Shown: one piece after another, positions 54,658-63,208 of the stretch | Position numbering within the stretch: position 1 is the stretch's first letter | Layout: each line of letters opens with the position of its first letter | Source: Pseudomonas anuradhapurensis | GTDB taxonomy: Bacteria; Pseudomonadota; Gammaproteobacteria; Pseudomonadales; Pseudomonadaceae | DNA length: 64,000 nt | Reading direction: 5' to 3' | Assembly: GCF_014269225.2 (NCBI RefSeq) | Contig: NZ_CP077097.1 | Location: 62,001-126,000, forward strand | Translations under genes and position numbers: made by a program | Notes under the pieces: generated by a model | The model's database searches: none | What the model saw: only the letters and a program-made list of their open reading frames with translations | What the model was told of the DNA's origin: nothing

Positions 54658-54975
54658 TCAGAGCGCCAGGATGGCCTGGGCCAGTTGCGCGTCGCTGGCC
54701 TGCAGCGCTGGCATCTGCGAACGGATGTGCAGGAACGCGCTCTCCAGCTTGGCACCACGGATATCGCCTTGGCTGCCAACGAAGCTGGCGGCGTCGTCAC
54801 GGGCGGCCTGGACAATCTTGTCGTCACGGAACGAGGAAGAAATGTCGGAAGTGGCATCGGTGGACGCAGCCACCGCGCCAACGACGGCGTCGGTGGTGAC
54901 AACGAAGCTGGTGGCGCTTGCGGTGCCGGCCAGGCTCAGCATCAGGGCTGCGCCAATCAGGTATTTACGAGACAT
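54658..54975 (-). CDS. DUF2388 protein, copy 1 of 3
   Basis: A 105-aa secreted protein with a signal peptide (about 1-20), core DDAASFVGSQGDIRGAKLES and ending AQAILAL. The ATG at 54975 follows AGGAG. First gene of the leftward four-gene cluster (three DUF2388 copies, then the metalloprotease/DUF4105 protein). Confidence 0.85.
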   Translation of the reverse strand: MSRKYLIGAALMLSLAGTASATSFVVTTDAVVGAVAASTDATSDISSSFRDDKIVQAARDDAASFVGSQGDIRGAKLESAFLHIRSQMPALQASDAQLAQAILAL

Positions 54976-55157
54976 GATGGTGGACTCCTGGACTAGGGTC
55001 GGGTGGTTCTGCTTATCGGACGCTCGCACAGCTCGTCGCGGTACTTTTGACAGTGGGTTCTACCAGACTGTTAAGCCAAGCGTATCACGCGCCGGTGTTT
55101 CCAGATGTTAATGAAAGGCGGGATTGGAATTGTACCGTTTGATTTTAAAATTAAATA

Positions 55158-55169
55158 AACTGTACTGGT
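55158..55169. repeat. AACTGTACTGGT repeat, copy 1
   Basis: Exact 12-base match to 55648-55659, on the other side of the DUF1127 gene. Probably a regulator binding half-site; this copy could serve the DUF2388 cluster. Confidence 0.55.
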
Positions 55170-55206
55170 ATTGCCTGCAAGGGCTCTAGCATGGGCCTTA
55201 CAAACA

Positions 55207-55239
55207 AAAAACCCGTCGCAGTCTCCTGCAACGGGTTTT
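55207..55239 (-). terminator. Terminator of the DUF1127 gene
   Basis: AAAACCCGT-GCAG, TCTC, CTGC-ACGGGTTTT: a stem with small internal bulges and A/T tracts on both sides, 40 bp beyond the DUF1127 stop. Confidence 0.75.
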
Positions 55240-55278
55240 GAGAATTCGCGGTGCCGGCCGAAGCCGGCAAGCCGGAGC

Positions 55279-55494
55279 TTAGCGCCAGAAAGGCTTGCTC
55301 AGCTCTTCGTAACGCTGCGACTCGCTGATACCGGCATCGGCCAGCAGGCGGGCGTCCAGGCGAGCCAGTTGACGGCGGCTGGCCATACGGCGCTGCCACA
55401 GCAGCAGGGTGGACAGGGCGCGCAGCGGCAGCGAAGCGTTGGATTGCTGGGCGTTGCTTTCAAAAACCAGACCGGAACTGAGGGTACGTTCCAT
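55279..55494 (-). CDS. DUF1127 small protein
   Basis: A 71-aa Arg-rich protein. The C-terminal about 40 residues form the DUF1127 domain (LARLDARLLADAGISESQ, then a Trp-Arg end). GGAAGG lies upstream of the ATG. Small DUF1127 proteins in alpha- and gammaproteobacteria influence RNA turnover or phosphate and nitrogen responses; the role here is unknown. The upstream region carries many ACTGTA-like sites. Confidence 0.88.
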   Translation of the reverse strand: MERTLSSGLVFESNAQQSNASLPLRALSTLLLWQRRMASRRQLARLDARLLADAGISESQRYEELSKPFWR

Positions 55495-55647
55495 GATGTT
55501 TCATCCTTCCGCTTATGGCGGGATTAGGTAGTGATTTAACTGATGCCAATGATCCTCCTCTGCTGTCCATAACAGTAGATACAGTTCAGTGGAAAGACGA
55601 TGGCTCAGTTAACTGTGTAACCCTACTGTTGCACTCGAAATTGGCGT

Positions 55648-55659
55648 AACTGTACTGGT
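55648..55659. repeat. AACTGTACTGGT repeat, copy 2
   Basis: Exact match to copy 1 at 55158-55169, about 155 bp upstream of the DUF1127 start, within a cluster of ACTGTA-like half-sites. Resembles direct-repeat operators of GntR/MocR-type regulators, by inference. Confidence 0.55.
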
Positions 55660-55781
55660 GCGCACACATATGGTGCGTTTTTAGAGATGGAGAGTGTTTG
55701 GTCCGGCTTGCGGCGGTAAAAATACCAGCACAGTAGAACAGTTTTTGTTATCTAAAATGATTGGACTGTAAAGCACAGGTC

Positions 55782-55897
55782 TTGTAGGAGCGGCCTTGTG
55801 TCGCGATAGGGCCGCAAAGCGGCCCCAAGGTACGATGTTATAGCTGAGATTGCAGGGCCGCTGCACAGCACATCGCGACCCAAGGCCGCGCCTATAA
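55782..55897. repeat. Inverted pair of REP-type repeats (type A)
   Basis: TTGTAGGAGCGGCCTTGTGT (55782 on) and a partly decayed inverse (CATCGCGACCCAAGGCCGCG, ending near 55897). Confidence 0.8.
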
Positions 55898-55949
55898 ATA
55901 CAGGGACCGGAACAGCGGAAGCAGGGCCGCCATTCCGGGAACGGTGTGG

Positions 55950-57443
55950 TCAGCCAGCCAGCATGCGCCCAGTTTCTTCCAGGTTTTCGTGCCAGCTCAG
56001 CGCTTCACGCAGGATATGCGGAGTATGGCCGCCCCGCTGGCAGGCGCGTTCGAAATAATCGTTCAGCGCAGCGCGATAGTCCGGGTGCACACAGTTGTCG
56101 ATGATCGCCCTTGCCCGCTCACGCGGCGCCAGGCCACGCAGGTCGGCCAGGCCTTGCTCGGTCACCAGGATGTCGACGTCGTGCTCGGTGTGGTCGACGT
56201 GGCTGACCATCGGTACCACGCTGGAGATCGCACCACCCTTGGCAATCGACTTGGTGACGAATACCGCCAGGTGAGCGTTACGGGCGAAGTCCCCCGAGCC
56301 ACCGATGCCGTTCATCATCCTGGTGCCGCACACGTGGGTGGAGTTGACGTTGCCGTAGATATCGAACTCCAGCGCGGTGTTGATACCAATGATGCCCAGG
56401 CGCCGGACCACTTCCGGGTGGTTGGAGATTTCCTGCGGGCGCAGCACCAGCTTGTCCTTGTAGCGCTCCAGGTTACCGAACACGTCGGCGTTGCGGCGGG
56501 TGGACAAGGTGATCGAGCTGCCCGAGGCGAAGCTCAGCTTGCCAGCATCGATCAGGTCGAAGGTGGAGTCCTGCAGTACTTCGGAGTACATGGTCAGGTC
56601 TTCGAACGGTGACTCGATCAGGCCGCACATCACCGCGTTGGCGATGCTGCCGATACCGGCCTGCAGCGGGCCGAGCTTGTTGGTCATGCGGCCAGCTTCC
56701 ACTTCTTTCTTGAAGAAGTTGATCAGGTGGTCGGCGATGCCCTGGGTTTCGTCATCCGGCGGCAGTACGGTGGATGGCGAGTCCGGCTGGTCGCTGATGA
56801 CGATACCGACGATCTTGGCCGGGTCGATCGGGATCGCGGTGCTGCCGATTCGGTCGTCTACCTTGACCAGCGGGATAGGCGTGCGGGTCGGGCGATAGGT
56901 GGGGATATAAATGTCGTGCAGGCCTTCGAGGTTGGTATTGTGCGAGAGGTTGATCTCGACAATCACCTGCTTGGCGAAGATCGCGAAGCTGGCCGAGTTG
57001 CCCACCGAGGTGGTTGGCACGATATGGCCTTGCTCGGTGATGGCCACGGCTTCGATGACCGCGATGTCCGGCAGCTTCAACTGCTGGTTGCGCAGTTGTT
57101 CGACGGTTTCCGACAGGTGCTGGTCGATGAACATCACCTTGCCGTCGTTGATGGCCTTGCGCAGTGTGCTGTCGACCTGGAACGGCATGCGACGAGCCAG
57201 CACGCCGGCCTCGGTCAGTTGCTTGTCCAGGTCGTTGCCCAGGCTGGCGCCGGTCATCAGGCTGATTTTCAGTGGCGACTGCTTGGCTCGCTCGGCCAGG
57301 GCATGCGGCACGGCCTTGGCTTCGCCGGCGCGGGTGAAACCGCTCATGCCGACGGTCATGCCGTCCTCGATCAGACCAGCGGCATCAGCCGCACTCATTA
57401 CCTTGCTATGCAGGGAGGACAAGCGGATACGATCACGGTACAT
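55950..57443 (-). CDS. Acetyl-CoA hydrolase/succinyl-CoA:acetate CoA-transferase family
   Basis: A 497-aa class I CoA-transferase of the AarC/Cat1/ACH1 group. The likely catalytic Glu lies in MYSEVLQD, and the Gly-rich GIGGSGDF and NSTHVCGTRMMNG loops of the CoA site are present. Enzymes of this group convert succinyl-CoA and acetate to acetyl-CoA, or hydrolyse acetyl-CoA; the transferase role is more likely for this subgroup. Single gene. Confidence 0.88.
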   Translation of the reverse strand: MYRDRIRLSSLHSKVMSAADAAGLIEDGMTVGMSGFTRAGEAKAVPHALAERAKQSPLKISLMTGASLGNDLDKQLTEAGVLARRMPFQVDSTLRKAINDGKVMFIDQHLSETVEQLRNQQLKLPDIAVIEAVAITEQGHIVPTTSVGNSASFAIFAKQVIVEINLSHNTNLEGLHDIYIPTYRPTRTPIPLVKVDDRIGSTAIPIDPAKIVGIVISDQPDSPSTVLPPDDETQGIADHLINFFKKEVEAGRMTNKLGPLQAGIGSIANAVMCGLIESPFEDLTMYSEVLQDSTFDLIDAGKLSFASGSSITLSTRRNADVFGNLERYKDKLVLRPQEISNHPEVVRRLGIIGINTALEFDIYGNVNSTHVCGTRMMNGIGGSGDFARNAHLAVFVTKSIAKGGAISSVVPMVSHVDHTEHDVDILVTEQGLADLRGLAPRERARAIIDNCVHPDYRAALNDYFERACQRGGHTPHILREALSWHENLEETGRMLAG

Positions 57444-57566
57444 GGATTGTTATCTCGGGCTACTGAAACTACTGCAGCGCAGTCTAGAGACTTCGCCCCT
57501 TGCCGTCCCACGACCATGGTCGTATGAGAAGCCTTGAAGTAGAGCCGTTGATCCGGATCAATCAAA

Positions 57567-57596
57567 AAAGCCCCGGCAGATTCTGACCGGGGCTTT
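57567..57596 (-). terminator. Terminator of the pnt operon
   Basis: AAAGCCCCGG, ten-base loop, CCGGGGCTTT, with six A before it on the plus strand, which read as a T run in the direction of pntB. It lies 32 bp after the pntB stop. Confidence 0.88.
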
Positions 57597-57627
57597 CTTT
57601 ATATCAGCTGGTTTGCAGTAGCGGCTG

Positions 57628-59064
57628 TCACTCTACTGCCTTGACCATGTCCTCGATGACTTTCTTGGCATCGCCAAACACCATCATGGTCTTGTCGAGG
57701 TAGAACAGTTCGTTGTCCAGCCCGGCATAGCCGCTGGCCATGGAGCGCTTGTTGACGATGATGGTCTTGGCCTTGAAGGCTTCGAGGATCGGCATACCGG
57801 CAATCGGCGATTTCGGGTCGTTCTTCGCTGCCGGGTTGACCACGTCGTTGGCGCCCAGAACCAGTACCACGTCGGCCTGACCGAACTCGGCGTTGATATC
57901 TTCCATCTCGAACACCTGGTCGTAAGGCACTTCCGCCTCGGCCAGCAACACGTTCATGTGCCCGGGCATACGGCCGGCCACCGGGTGGATCGCGTACTTC
58001 ACGGTCACGCCGTTGTGGCTCAGCTTCTCGGTCAGTTCCTTCAGTGCATGCTGTGCGCGGGCCACCGCCAGGCCGTAACCCGGAACGATGATCACGCTGT
58101 CGGCGTTGCTGAGCAGGAAGGTGGCATCGTCAGCCGAGCCGGATTTCACCGGGCGCTGCTCTTTCGAGCCTTGCGCCGCGCCAGCATCGGTATCGCCGCC
58201 GAAACCGCCGAGGATGACGTTGAAGAACGAACGGTTCATTGCCTTGCACATGATGTACGAAAGGATGGCACCGGACGAACCGACCAGCGAGCCTGCAATG
58301 ATCAGCATCGAGTTGTTCAGCGAGAAGCCGATGCCGGCCGCTGCCCAGCCCGAATAGCTGTTGAGCATCGACACCACCACCGGCATGTCGGCGCCGCCGA
58401 TCGGAATAATGATCAGCACGCCCATGATGAAGGCCAGGACCAGCATCAGGGTGAAGGCGCTGTAGTGCCCGGTGAAGGTAAACAGCAAGCCCAGCGCGAT
58501 GGTGGTCAGGCCGAGGATCAGGTTCAGCTTGTGCTGGCCGGCGAACTGTACCGGTGCGCCCTGGAACAGGCGGAACTTGTACTTGCCCGAGAGCTTGCCG
58601 AAGGCAATCACCGAACCGGAGAAGGTAATGGCACCGATGGCCGCGCCGAGGAACAGCTCCAGGCGGTTACCGGTGGGGATCGGGTCGCTGATCGCGGCGA
58701 CGATGCCCATCGATTGCGGCTCCAGCACGGCGGCGATGGCGATGAACACCGCGGCCAGGCCGATCATGCTGTGCATGAAGGCGACCAGCTCCGGCATCTT
58801 GGTCATCTCGACGCGCTTGGCCATGATCGAGCCAGCGCTACCGCCGACCAGCAGGCCAACCAGGACGTAGCCGATGCCGGCGGTAGCCAGCTCGGCACCA
58901 AGCTTGTAAATGAGGCCAACCGTGGTGAGGATGGCGATCCCCATGCCGATCATGCCGAACAGGTTGCCGCGCCGCGAGGTGGTCGGATGCGACAGGCCCT
59001 TGAGCGCCTGGATGAAGCAGACCGAGGCGACAAGGTAGAGGAGTGTTACCAGATTCATGCTCAT
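57628..59064 (-). CDS. pntB: NAD(P) transhydrogenase beta subunit
   Basis: A 478-aa subunit: about nine membrane helices (1-270) for proton translocation, then domain III that binds NADP(H), with the GYGLAVARAQ fold motif (about 325-335) and VLGANDVVNP near the end. It couples proton entry to NADPH formation from NADH. It starts two bases after the pntAB stop. Confidence 0.96.
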   Translation of the reverse strand: MSMNLVTLLYLVASVCFIQALKGLSHPTTSRRGNLFGMIGMGIAILTTVGLIYKLGAELATAGIGYVLVGLLVGGSAGSIMAKRVEMTKMPELVAFMHSMIGLAAVFIAIAAVLEPQSMGIVAAISDPIPTGNRLELFLGAAIGAITFSGSVIAFGKLSGKYKFRLFQGAPVQFAGQHKLNLILGLTTIALGLLFTFTGHYSAFTLMLVLAFIMGVLIIIPIGGADMPVVVSMLNSYSGWAAAGIGFSLNNSMLIIAGSLVGSSGAILSYIMCKAMNRSFFNVILGGFGGDTDAGAAQGSKEQRPVKSGSADDATFLLSNADSVIIVPGYGLAVARAQHALKELTEKLSHNGVTVKYAIHPVAGRMPGHMNVLLAEAEVPYDQVFEMEDINAEFGQADVVLVLGANDVVNPAAKNDPKSPIAGMPILEAFKAKTIIVNKRSMASGYAGLDNELFYLDKTMMVFGDAKKVIEDMVKAVE

Positions 59065-59066
59065 GC

Positions 59067-59381
59067 TTACTTCTGCCCCTCGTTCTTGGCTTTCTTCTTG
59101 AACATCTCAAGCATGCGGCGGGTGACCAGGAAGCCACCGAACACATTGACCGCGGCCAGGGCCACGGCGAGGGTACCCATCAGCTTGCCGGCCGGGGTCA
59201 CGGTCAGCGCGGCGGCCAGCATGGCGCCGACGATGACGATGGCGGAGATGGCGTTGGTAACGGCCATCAGCGGGGTGTGCAGCGCCGGGGTGACGTTCCA
59301 GACCACGTGGTAGCCCACGTAGATGGCCAGCACGAAGATGATCAGGTTGTAGATGCCATGGGAAATCAGCATGTCTTCCAT
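59067..59381 (-). CDS. pntAB: NAD(P) transhydrogenase alpha subunit, part 2
   Basis: A 104-aa membrane part of the split alpha subunit, with three to four helices (domain II). In E. coli this is fused to domain I; here it is separate, as usual in pseudomonads. I chose the ATG at 59381 (MEDMLISHG), after an AAGGAG motif. Confidence 0.95.
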   Translation of the reverse strand: MEDMLISHGIYNLIIFVLAIYVGYHVVWNVTPALHTPLMAVTNAISAIVIVGAMLAAALTVTPAGKLMGTLAVALAAVNVFGGFLVTRRMLEMFKKKAKNEGQK

Positions 59382-59392
59382 TGTCGTGCTCC

Positions 59393-60514
59393 TTAGCCGT
59401 TCTTGCGGACGACCTGGCCATCGCGGCACATCAGGCAGGCCGCGACGATGTCGTCTTCGAGATTGATGACCAGCACGCCGTCCTTGTCGAACAGCAGCTT
59501 CATGAAGTCCAGCAGGTTGCGTGCATACAGCGCCGAAGCATCGGCAGCCACCTGGGCTGGCAGGTTGGTCGGGCCGACGATGATCACGCCGTTGTGCTGC
59601 ACCACCTGGTCGGCGACGGTCAGCGGGCAATTGCCGCCCTGGGCTGCCGCAAGGTCGATGACCACCGAGCCAGGCTTCATCTGCGCGACGGTTTCTGCGC
59701 TGAGCAGGGTTGGCGCCTTGCGCCCTGGGATAAGCGCGGTGGTGATGACGATATCCGCTTGCCTGGCGCGCTCGTGCACGGCCTGGGCCTGGCGTTGCAT
59801 CCAGCTGGCTGGCATCGGCCGGGCATACCCGCCCACGCCTTCGGCGCACTCGCGTTCCTCATCGGTCTCGTACGGCACGTCGATGAACTTCGCCCCCAGC
59901 GACTCGATCTGCTCCTTCACCGCCGGGCGTACATCCGACGCCTCGATCACTGCGCCCAGGCGCTTGGCCGTGGCGATGGCCTGCAGGCCGGCAACGCCCG
60001 CCCCCAGAATCAGCACGCGCGCAGCCTTAACGGTACCGGCGGCGGTCATCAGCATGGGCATGAAGCGTGGATAGTGATGGGCTGCCAGCAACACTGCCTT
60101 GTAACCGGCGATGTTGGCCTGCGACGACAGCACATCGAGGCTTTGGGCCCGCGAGGTGCGTGGCGCGGCTTCCAGGGCGAAGGCGGTAATGCCGCGTTCG
60201 GCCATCTTGCCGATCAGCTCGTTGTTGAAGGGATTGAGCATGCCCACCAGGAGGCTGCCGCTGTTGATAAGGGCCAGTTCCTGGTCGTTGGGGGCGACCA
60301 CCTTGAGCACCAATTGGGCGCCGTAGGCATCGGCTGCGCTCCCAAGGGAAGCGCCCACGGCCTCATAGGCACTGTCCGGAATGCTGGCATTGAGCCCTGC
60401 CCCCCGTTGGACGGTAACCTGATGGCCCTGGCCAATCAGTTTCTTGATGGTTTCGGGGGTCGCAGCGACCCTTGTCTCACCGGTCTGCGTCTCGAGAGGA
60501 ACACCAATGTGCAC
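59393..60514 (-). CDS. pntAA: NAD(P) transhydrogenase alpha subunit, part 1
   Basis: A 373-aa soluble domain I that binds NAD(H). The alanine-dehydrogenase-like fold shows LILGAGVAGLQAIATAKRLG (about 165-184) and the mobile-loop region around PYETDEERECAEGVGGYAR. I chose the GTG at 60514 because AGGAG lies 8 bases upstream; the longer open frame has no family match. First gene of pntAA-pntAB-pntB. Confidence 0.95.
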   Translation of the reverse strand: MHIGVPLETQTGETRVAATPETIKKLIGQGHQVTVQRGAGLNASIPDSAYEAVGASLGSAADAYGAQLVLKVVAPNDQELALINSGSLLVGMLNPFNNELIGKMAERGITAFALEAAPRTSRAQSLDVLSSQANIAGYKAVLLAAHHYPRFMPMLMTAAGTVKAARVLILGAGVAGLQAIATAKRLGAVIEASDVRPAVKEQIESLGAKFIDVPYETDEERECAEGVGGYARPMPASWMQRQAQAVHERARQADIVITTALIPGRKAPTLLSAETVAQMKPGSVVIDLAAAQGGNCPLTVADQVVQHNGVIIVGPTNLPAQVAADASALYARNLLDFMKLLFDKDGVLVINLEDDIVAACLMCRDGQVVRKNG

Positions 60515-60951
60515 GACTATTTCTCCTGCGGTGACCTTTTGTCTTTGTAAAAGCCAACACACTTCGGATGGTGCGCTGGGGCGGCTGTGGAGCGCCGGCC
60601 CGCCGAATCCCGGGCGGGCGAAGCATTTTGCAGACGAAGCCAGGGGCCTTCAACCGGTTCTGGAGCGAAACGAAGTCAAAACTACAAGTCACCCTGTGAC
60701 CGTATGTCGCAACGGTCAGGCTGCAGCCCGTCAAGCAAGGGCTATTGGCAGACTAGGAGAAAAAATCAAAAAATTTCTGGCCAATTCGCTTACAGCTTGG
60801 TGAATGTCGCAAAATAACCCGCAAAGCCGCGCAGTAAGCCGGGTCAAACAGGATTTTTGCACTCGCATAACAGTTTATGTCTATGCGACAAATACATACA
60901 TCTGTAGGTGTTTAAAATAATTGACTACGAAGTCAGGTTGTAGCGCTTCAA
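60515..60951. other. Region upstream of the pnt operon
   Basis: A 437-bp gap between pntAA and the end of gcdR, both leftward. It contains a palindrome TGACCGT-N8-ACGGTCA (60697-60718), TGTCGCAA at 60705-60712 and exactly 100 bp later at 60805-60812, its inverse TGCGACA at 60884-60890, and an A/T-rich stretch near 60760. No gene seen. The pnt promoter must lie here but I could not fix it. Confidence 0.6.
60697..60718. promoter_or_regulatory. Palindrome TGACCGT-N8-ACGGTCA upstream of pnt
   Basis: Perfect 7-bp inverted arms with TGTCGCA in the 8-base centre. It may be an operator for a dimeric regulator. No factor is assigned. Confidence 0.45.
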
Positions 60952-61851
60952 CTAACTTCTTGCTGTGTAGGCCTGGGCCTGGCCAACCAGCCAGTCGCGG
61001 AAAGCGCGCAGCGAAGCCGACTCCACCTTGCGCTCCGGAATCATCAGATAGTAGGCCTTGTCACTGCTGAGGGCATGCCTGTTAGCGACCACCAACCTAC
61101 CCTCCTCCAACTCGCGCTGGATCAGGAATGGCGGAATCAGGGCAATGCCCATTTCATGCATGGCCGCCTGGGCGAGCATCGAGAATAGTTCATAGCGCGG
61201 GCCTGTCATGTCGCGTTCCACGTTCATGCCGATGCTGCTGAACCATTGGCGCCAGGCATAGGGGCGCGTGCTTTGCTGCAGCAACGGCAGCTGGGCAATC
61301 CGTTGTGGCTCGAGCGTACCCTGGCCGTGCAGCAGCGCCGGGCTGCATACCGGTACCGGGTTTTCTCCCATCAGCCGGTGCGACTGGGTGCCGGACCAGT
61401 CGCCATCGCCAAAGTAGATGGCTGCATCGAAGGTCGTGTCGGCAAACAGGAAAGGCCGGGTGCGATTGGTGAGGTTGACCGTGACCTCTGGGTGACGCTG
61501 CTGGAAATCCTTGAGCCGCGGGAGCAGCCACTGGGTGCCGAAGGTAGGCACCACGGCCAATTCGATCACGTTGGCGCCCTGCTGGCGCATCACCGACAAG
61601 GTGTCGCGCTCGACGGCATCCAGTTGGGCGGCCACTTGGCGGCTGTAGGAAAGGCCGGCTTCGGTCAGTTTCACTCCACGCCGCGAGCGGCGGAACAGTT
61701 CCACATTGAGGAAAGCTTCCAGGCCCGCTATCTGCCGACAAACAGCCCCCTGGGTCAGGGCGAGCTCCTGGGCGGCTTTGGTAAAGCTCTCGTTGCGCGC
61801 CGCCGCTTCGAAGCAAACCAGCGCAGCGGTACTGGGAATCTTGCGCCGCAT
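60952..61851 (-). CDS. gcdR: LysR-family regulator of glutarate catabolism
   Basis: A 299-aa LysR-type regulator: N-terminal winged helix (about 1-65, TKAAQELALTQGAVCRQIAGLE) and an effector-binding domain (about 90-295). I chose the ATG at 61851, behind GAGG; a GTG five codons earlier overlaps that ribosome site. It is divergent from gcdH, the usual arrangement of GcdR, which activates glutaryl-CoA catabolism in response to glutarate. The name rests on this context. Confidence 0.9.
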   Translation of the reverse strand: MRRKIPSTAALVCFEAAARNESFTKAAQELALTQGAVCRQIAGLEAFLNVELFRRSRRGVKLTEAGLSYSRQVAAQLDAVERDTLSVMRQQGANVIELAVVPTFGTQWLLPRLKDFQQRHPEVTVNLTNRTRPFLFADTTFDAAIYFGDGDWSGTQSHRLMGENPVPVCSPALLHGQGTLEPQRIAQLPLLQQSTRPYAWRQWFSSIGMNVERDMTGPRYELFSMLAQAAMHEMGIALIPPFLIQRELEEGRLVVANRHALSSDKAYYLMIPERKVESASLRAFRDWLVGQAQAYTARS

Positions 61852-61904
61852 GTACGTCAACCTCACTTGTCACGCTGTCAATAAGGCGTTTTGCCCATTT
61901 ACGA

Positions 61905-61921
61905 AGTGACAAATTATCACT
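61905..61921. promoter_or_regulatory. LysR-type operator between gcdR and gcdH
   Basis: AGTGA, seven bases (CAAATTA), TCACT: a perfect inverted repeat with the T-N11-A core typical of LysR sites, 91 bp upstream of gcdH and 54 bp upstream of gcdR. Probably the GcdR site. Confidence 0.65.
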
Positions 61922-62012
61922 AATTGGTGCGCAATCCTCGTTTGTCCCTGCAGCCGATCAGGCCTAGGCTCAAAGGCACAAGAAACTGCTCCCAATTTCG
62001 AGGATCTCACTC

Positions 62013-63194
62013 ATGGCCGGTAAAGCAAGCTTTAACTGGATCGACCCGCTGCTGCTCGATCAGCAGCTCACTGAAGAAGAGCGCATGGTGCGTGACAGCG
62101 CTTATCAGTTCGCCCAGGACAAGCTCGCGCCGCGTGTGCTCGAAGCCTTCCGTCATGAGCAGACCGACCCTGCGATCTTCCGTGAAATGGGTGAGGTCGG
62201 GCTGCTGGGCGCCACCATTCCCGAGCAATATGGTGGCAGTGGCCTGAACTACGTGTGCTATGGCCTCATCGCCCGCGAGGTGGAGCGTATCGACTCGGGT
62301 TACCGCTCGATGATGAGCGTGCAGTCGTCGCTGGTGATGGTGCCGATCAACGAATTCGGTACCGAGGCCCAGAAGCAGAAGTACCTGCCCAAGCTGGCCA
62401 GCGGCGAATGGATCGGCTGCTTCGGCCTGACCGAGCCTAACCACGGCTCCGACCCGGGTTCGATGATTACCCGTGCACGCAAGGTCGACGGCGGCTACCG
62501 CCTGACTGGCAGCAAGATGTGGATCACCAACAGCCCGATCGCCGATGTGTTCGTAGTCTGGGCCAAAGATGACGAGGGGGATATTCGCGGCTTTGTCCTG
62601 GAAAAGGGCTGGGAAGGTCTCAGCGCACCGGCGATCCACGGCAAGGTTGGCTTGCGCGCTTCGATCACCGGCGAAATCGTCATGGACAATGTGTTCGTAC
62701 CGGAAGACAACATATTCCCCGAGGTGCGCGGCCTCAAAGGTCCGTTCACCTGCCTGAACTCGGCGCGCTATGGCATCTCCTGGGGTGCGCTGGGTGCCGC
62801 CGAAGCCTGCTGGCACACCGCGCGTCAGTACACCCTGGACCGGCAACAGTTCGGTCGCCCATTGGCGGCCAACCAGCTGATCCAGAAAAAGCTGGCCGAC
62901 ATGCAGACCGAAATCACCCTGGCGCTGCAGGGCTGCCTGCGCCTTGGGCGGATGAAGGACGAAGGCACGGCTGCAGTGGAAATCACCTCGATCATGAAGC
63001 GCAACTCCTGCGGCAAGGCACTGGATATCGCCCGCATGGCGCGTGACATGCTGGGTGGCAATGGCATTTCCGATGAATTCGGTGTGGCCCGTCACCTGGT
63101 CAACCTTGAGGTGGTCAACACCTATGAGGGTACTCATGACGTGCATGCGCTGATCCTGGGGCGCGCGCAAACCGGTATCCAGGCCTTCTATTGA
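62013..63194 (+). CDS. gcdH: Glutaryl-CoA dehydrogenase
   Basis: A 393-aa FAD enzyme that oxidises and decarboxylates glutaryl-CoA to crotonyl-CoA in lysine and glutarate breakdown. The acyl-CoA dehydrogenase fold shows [23 protein letters not shown] and the catalytic Glu in NTYEGTHDV (about Glu372), a position shared with human GCDH. It starts at the ATG after GAGGAT and is followed 14 bp later by the CoA-transferase gene. Confidence 0.96.
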   Translation: MAGKASFNWIDPLLLDQQLTEEERMVRDSAYQFAQDKLAPRVLEAFRHEQTDPAIFREMGEVGLLGATIPEQYGGSGLNYVCYGLIAREVERIDSGYRSMMSVQSSLVMVPINEFGTEAQKQKYLPKLASGEWIGCFGLTEPNHGSDPGSMITRARKVDGGYRLTGSKMWITNSPIADVFVVWAKDDEGDIRGFVLEKGWEGLSAPAIHGKVGLRASITGEIVMDNVFVPEDNIFPEVRGLKGPFTCLNSARYGISWGALGAAEACWHTARQYTLDRQQFGRPLAANQLIQKKLADMQTEITLALQGCLRLGRMKDEGTAAVEITSIMKRNSCGKALDIARMARDMLGGNGISDEFGVARHLVNLEVVNTYEGTHDVHALILGRAQTGIQAFY

Positions 63195-63208
63195 TAAGGA
63201 GCCAGCCC

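Larger units (their letters stand above)
54976..55278. other. Promoter region of the DUF2388 cluster and 3' end of the DUF1127 gene
   Basis: A 303-bp gap. It holds an AT-rich stretch (55141-55157), TGTACCG at 55131 and AACTGTACTGGT at 55158-55169 (the latter repeated upstream of the DUF1127 gene), and the terminator of the DUF1127 gene at 55207-55239. No gene seen. Confidence 0.6.
55495..55949. other. Regulatory region upstream of the DUF1127 gene
   Basis: A 455-bp gap. Next to the gene lie clustered half-sites: ACAGTA (55572), TACAGT (55580), the palindrome CAGTTAACTG (55606-55615), TACTGT (55624) and AACTGTACTGGT (55648-55659). Further on is a REP pair at 55782-55897. No gene seen. Confidence 0.6.
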
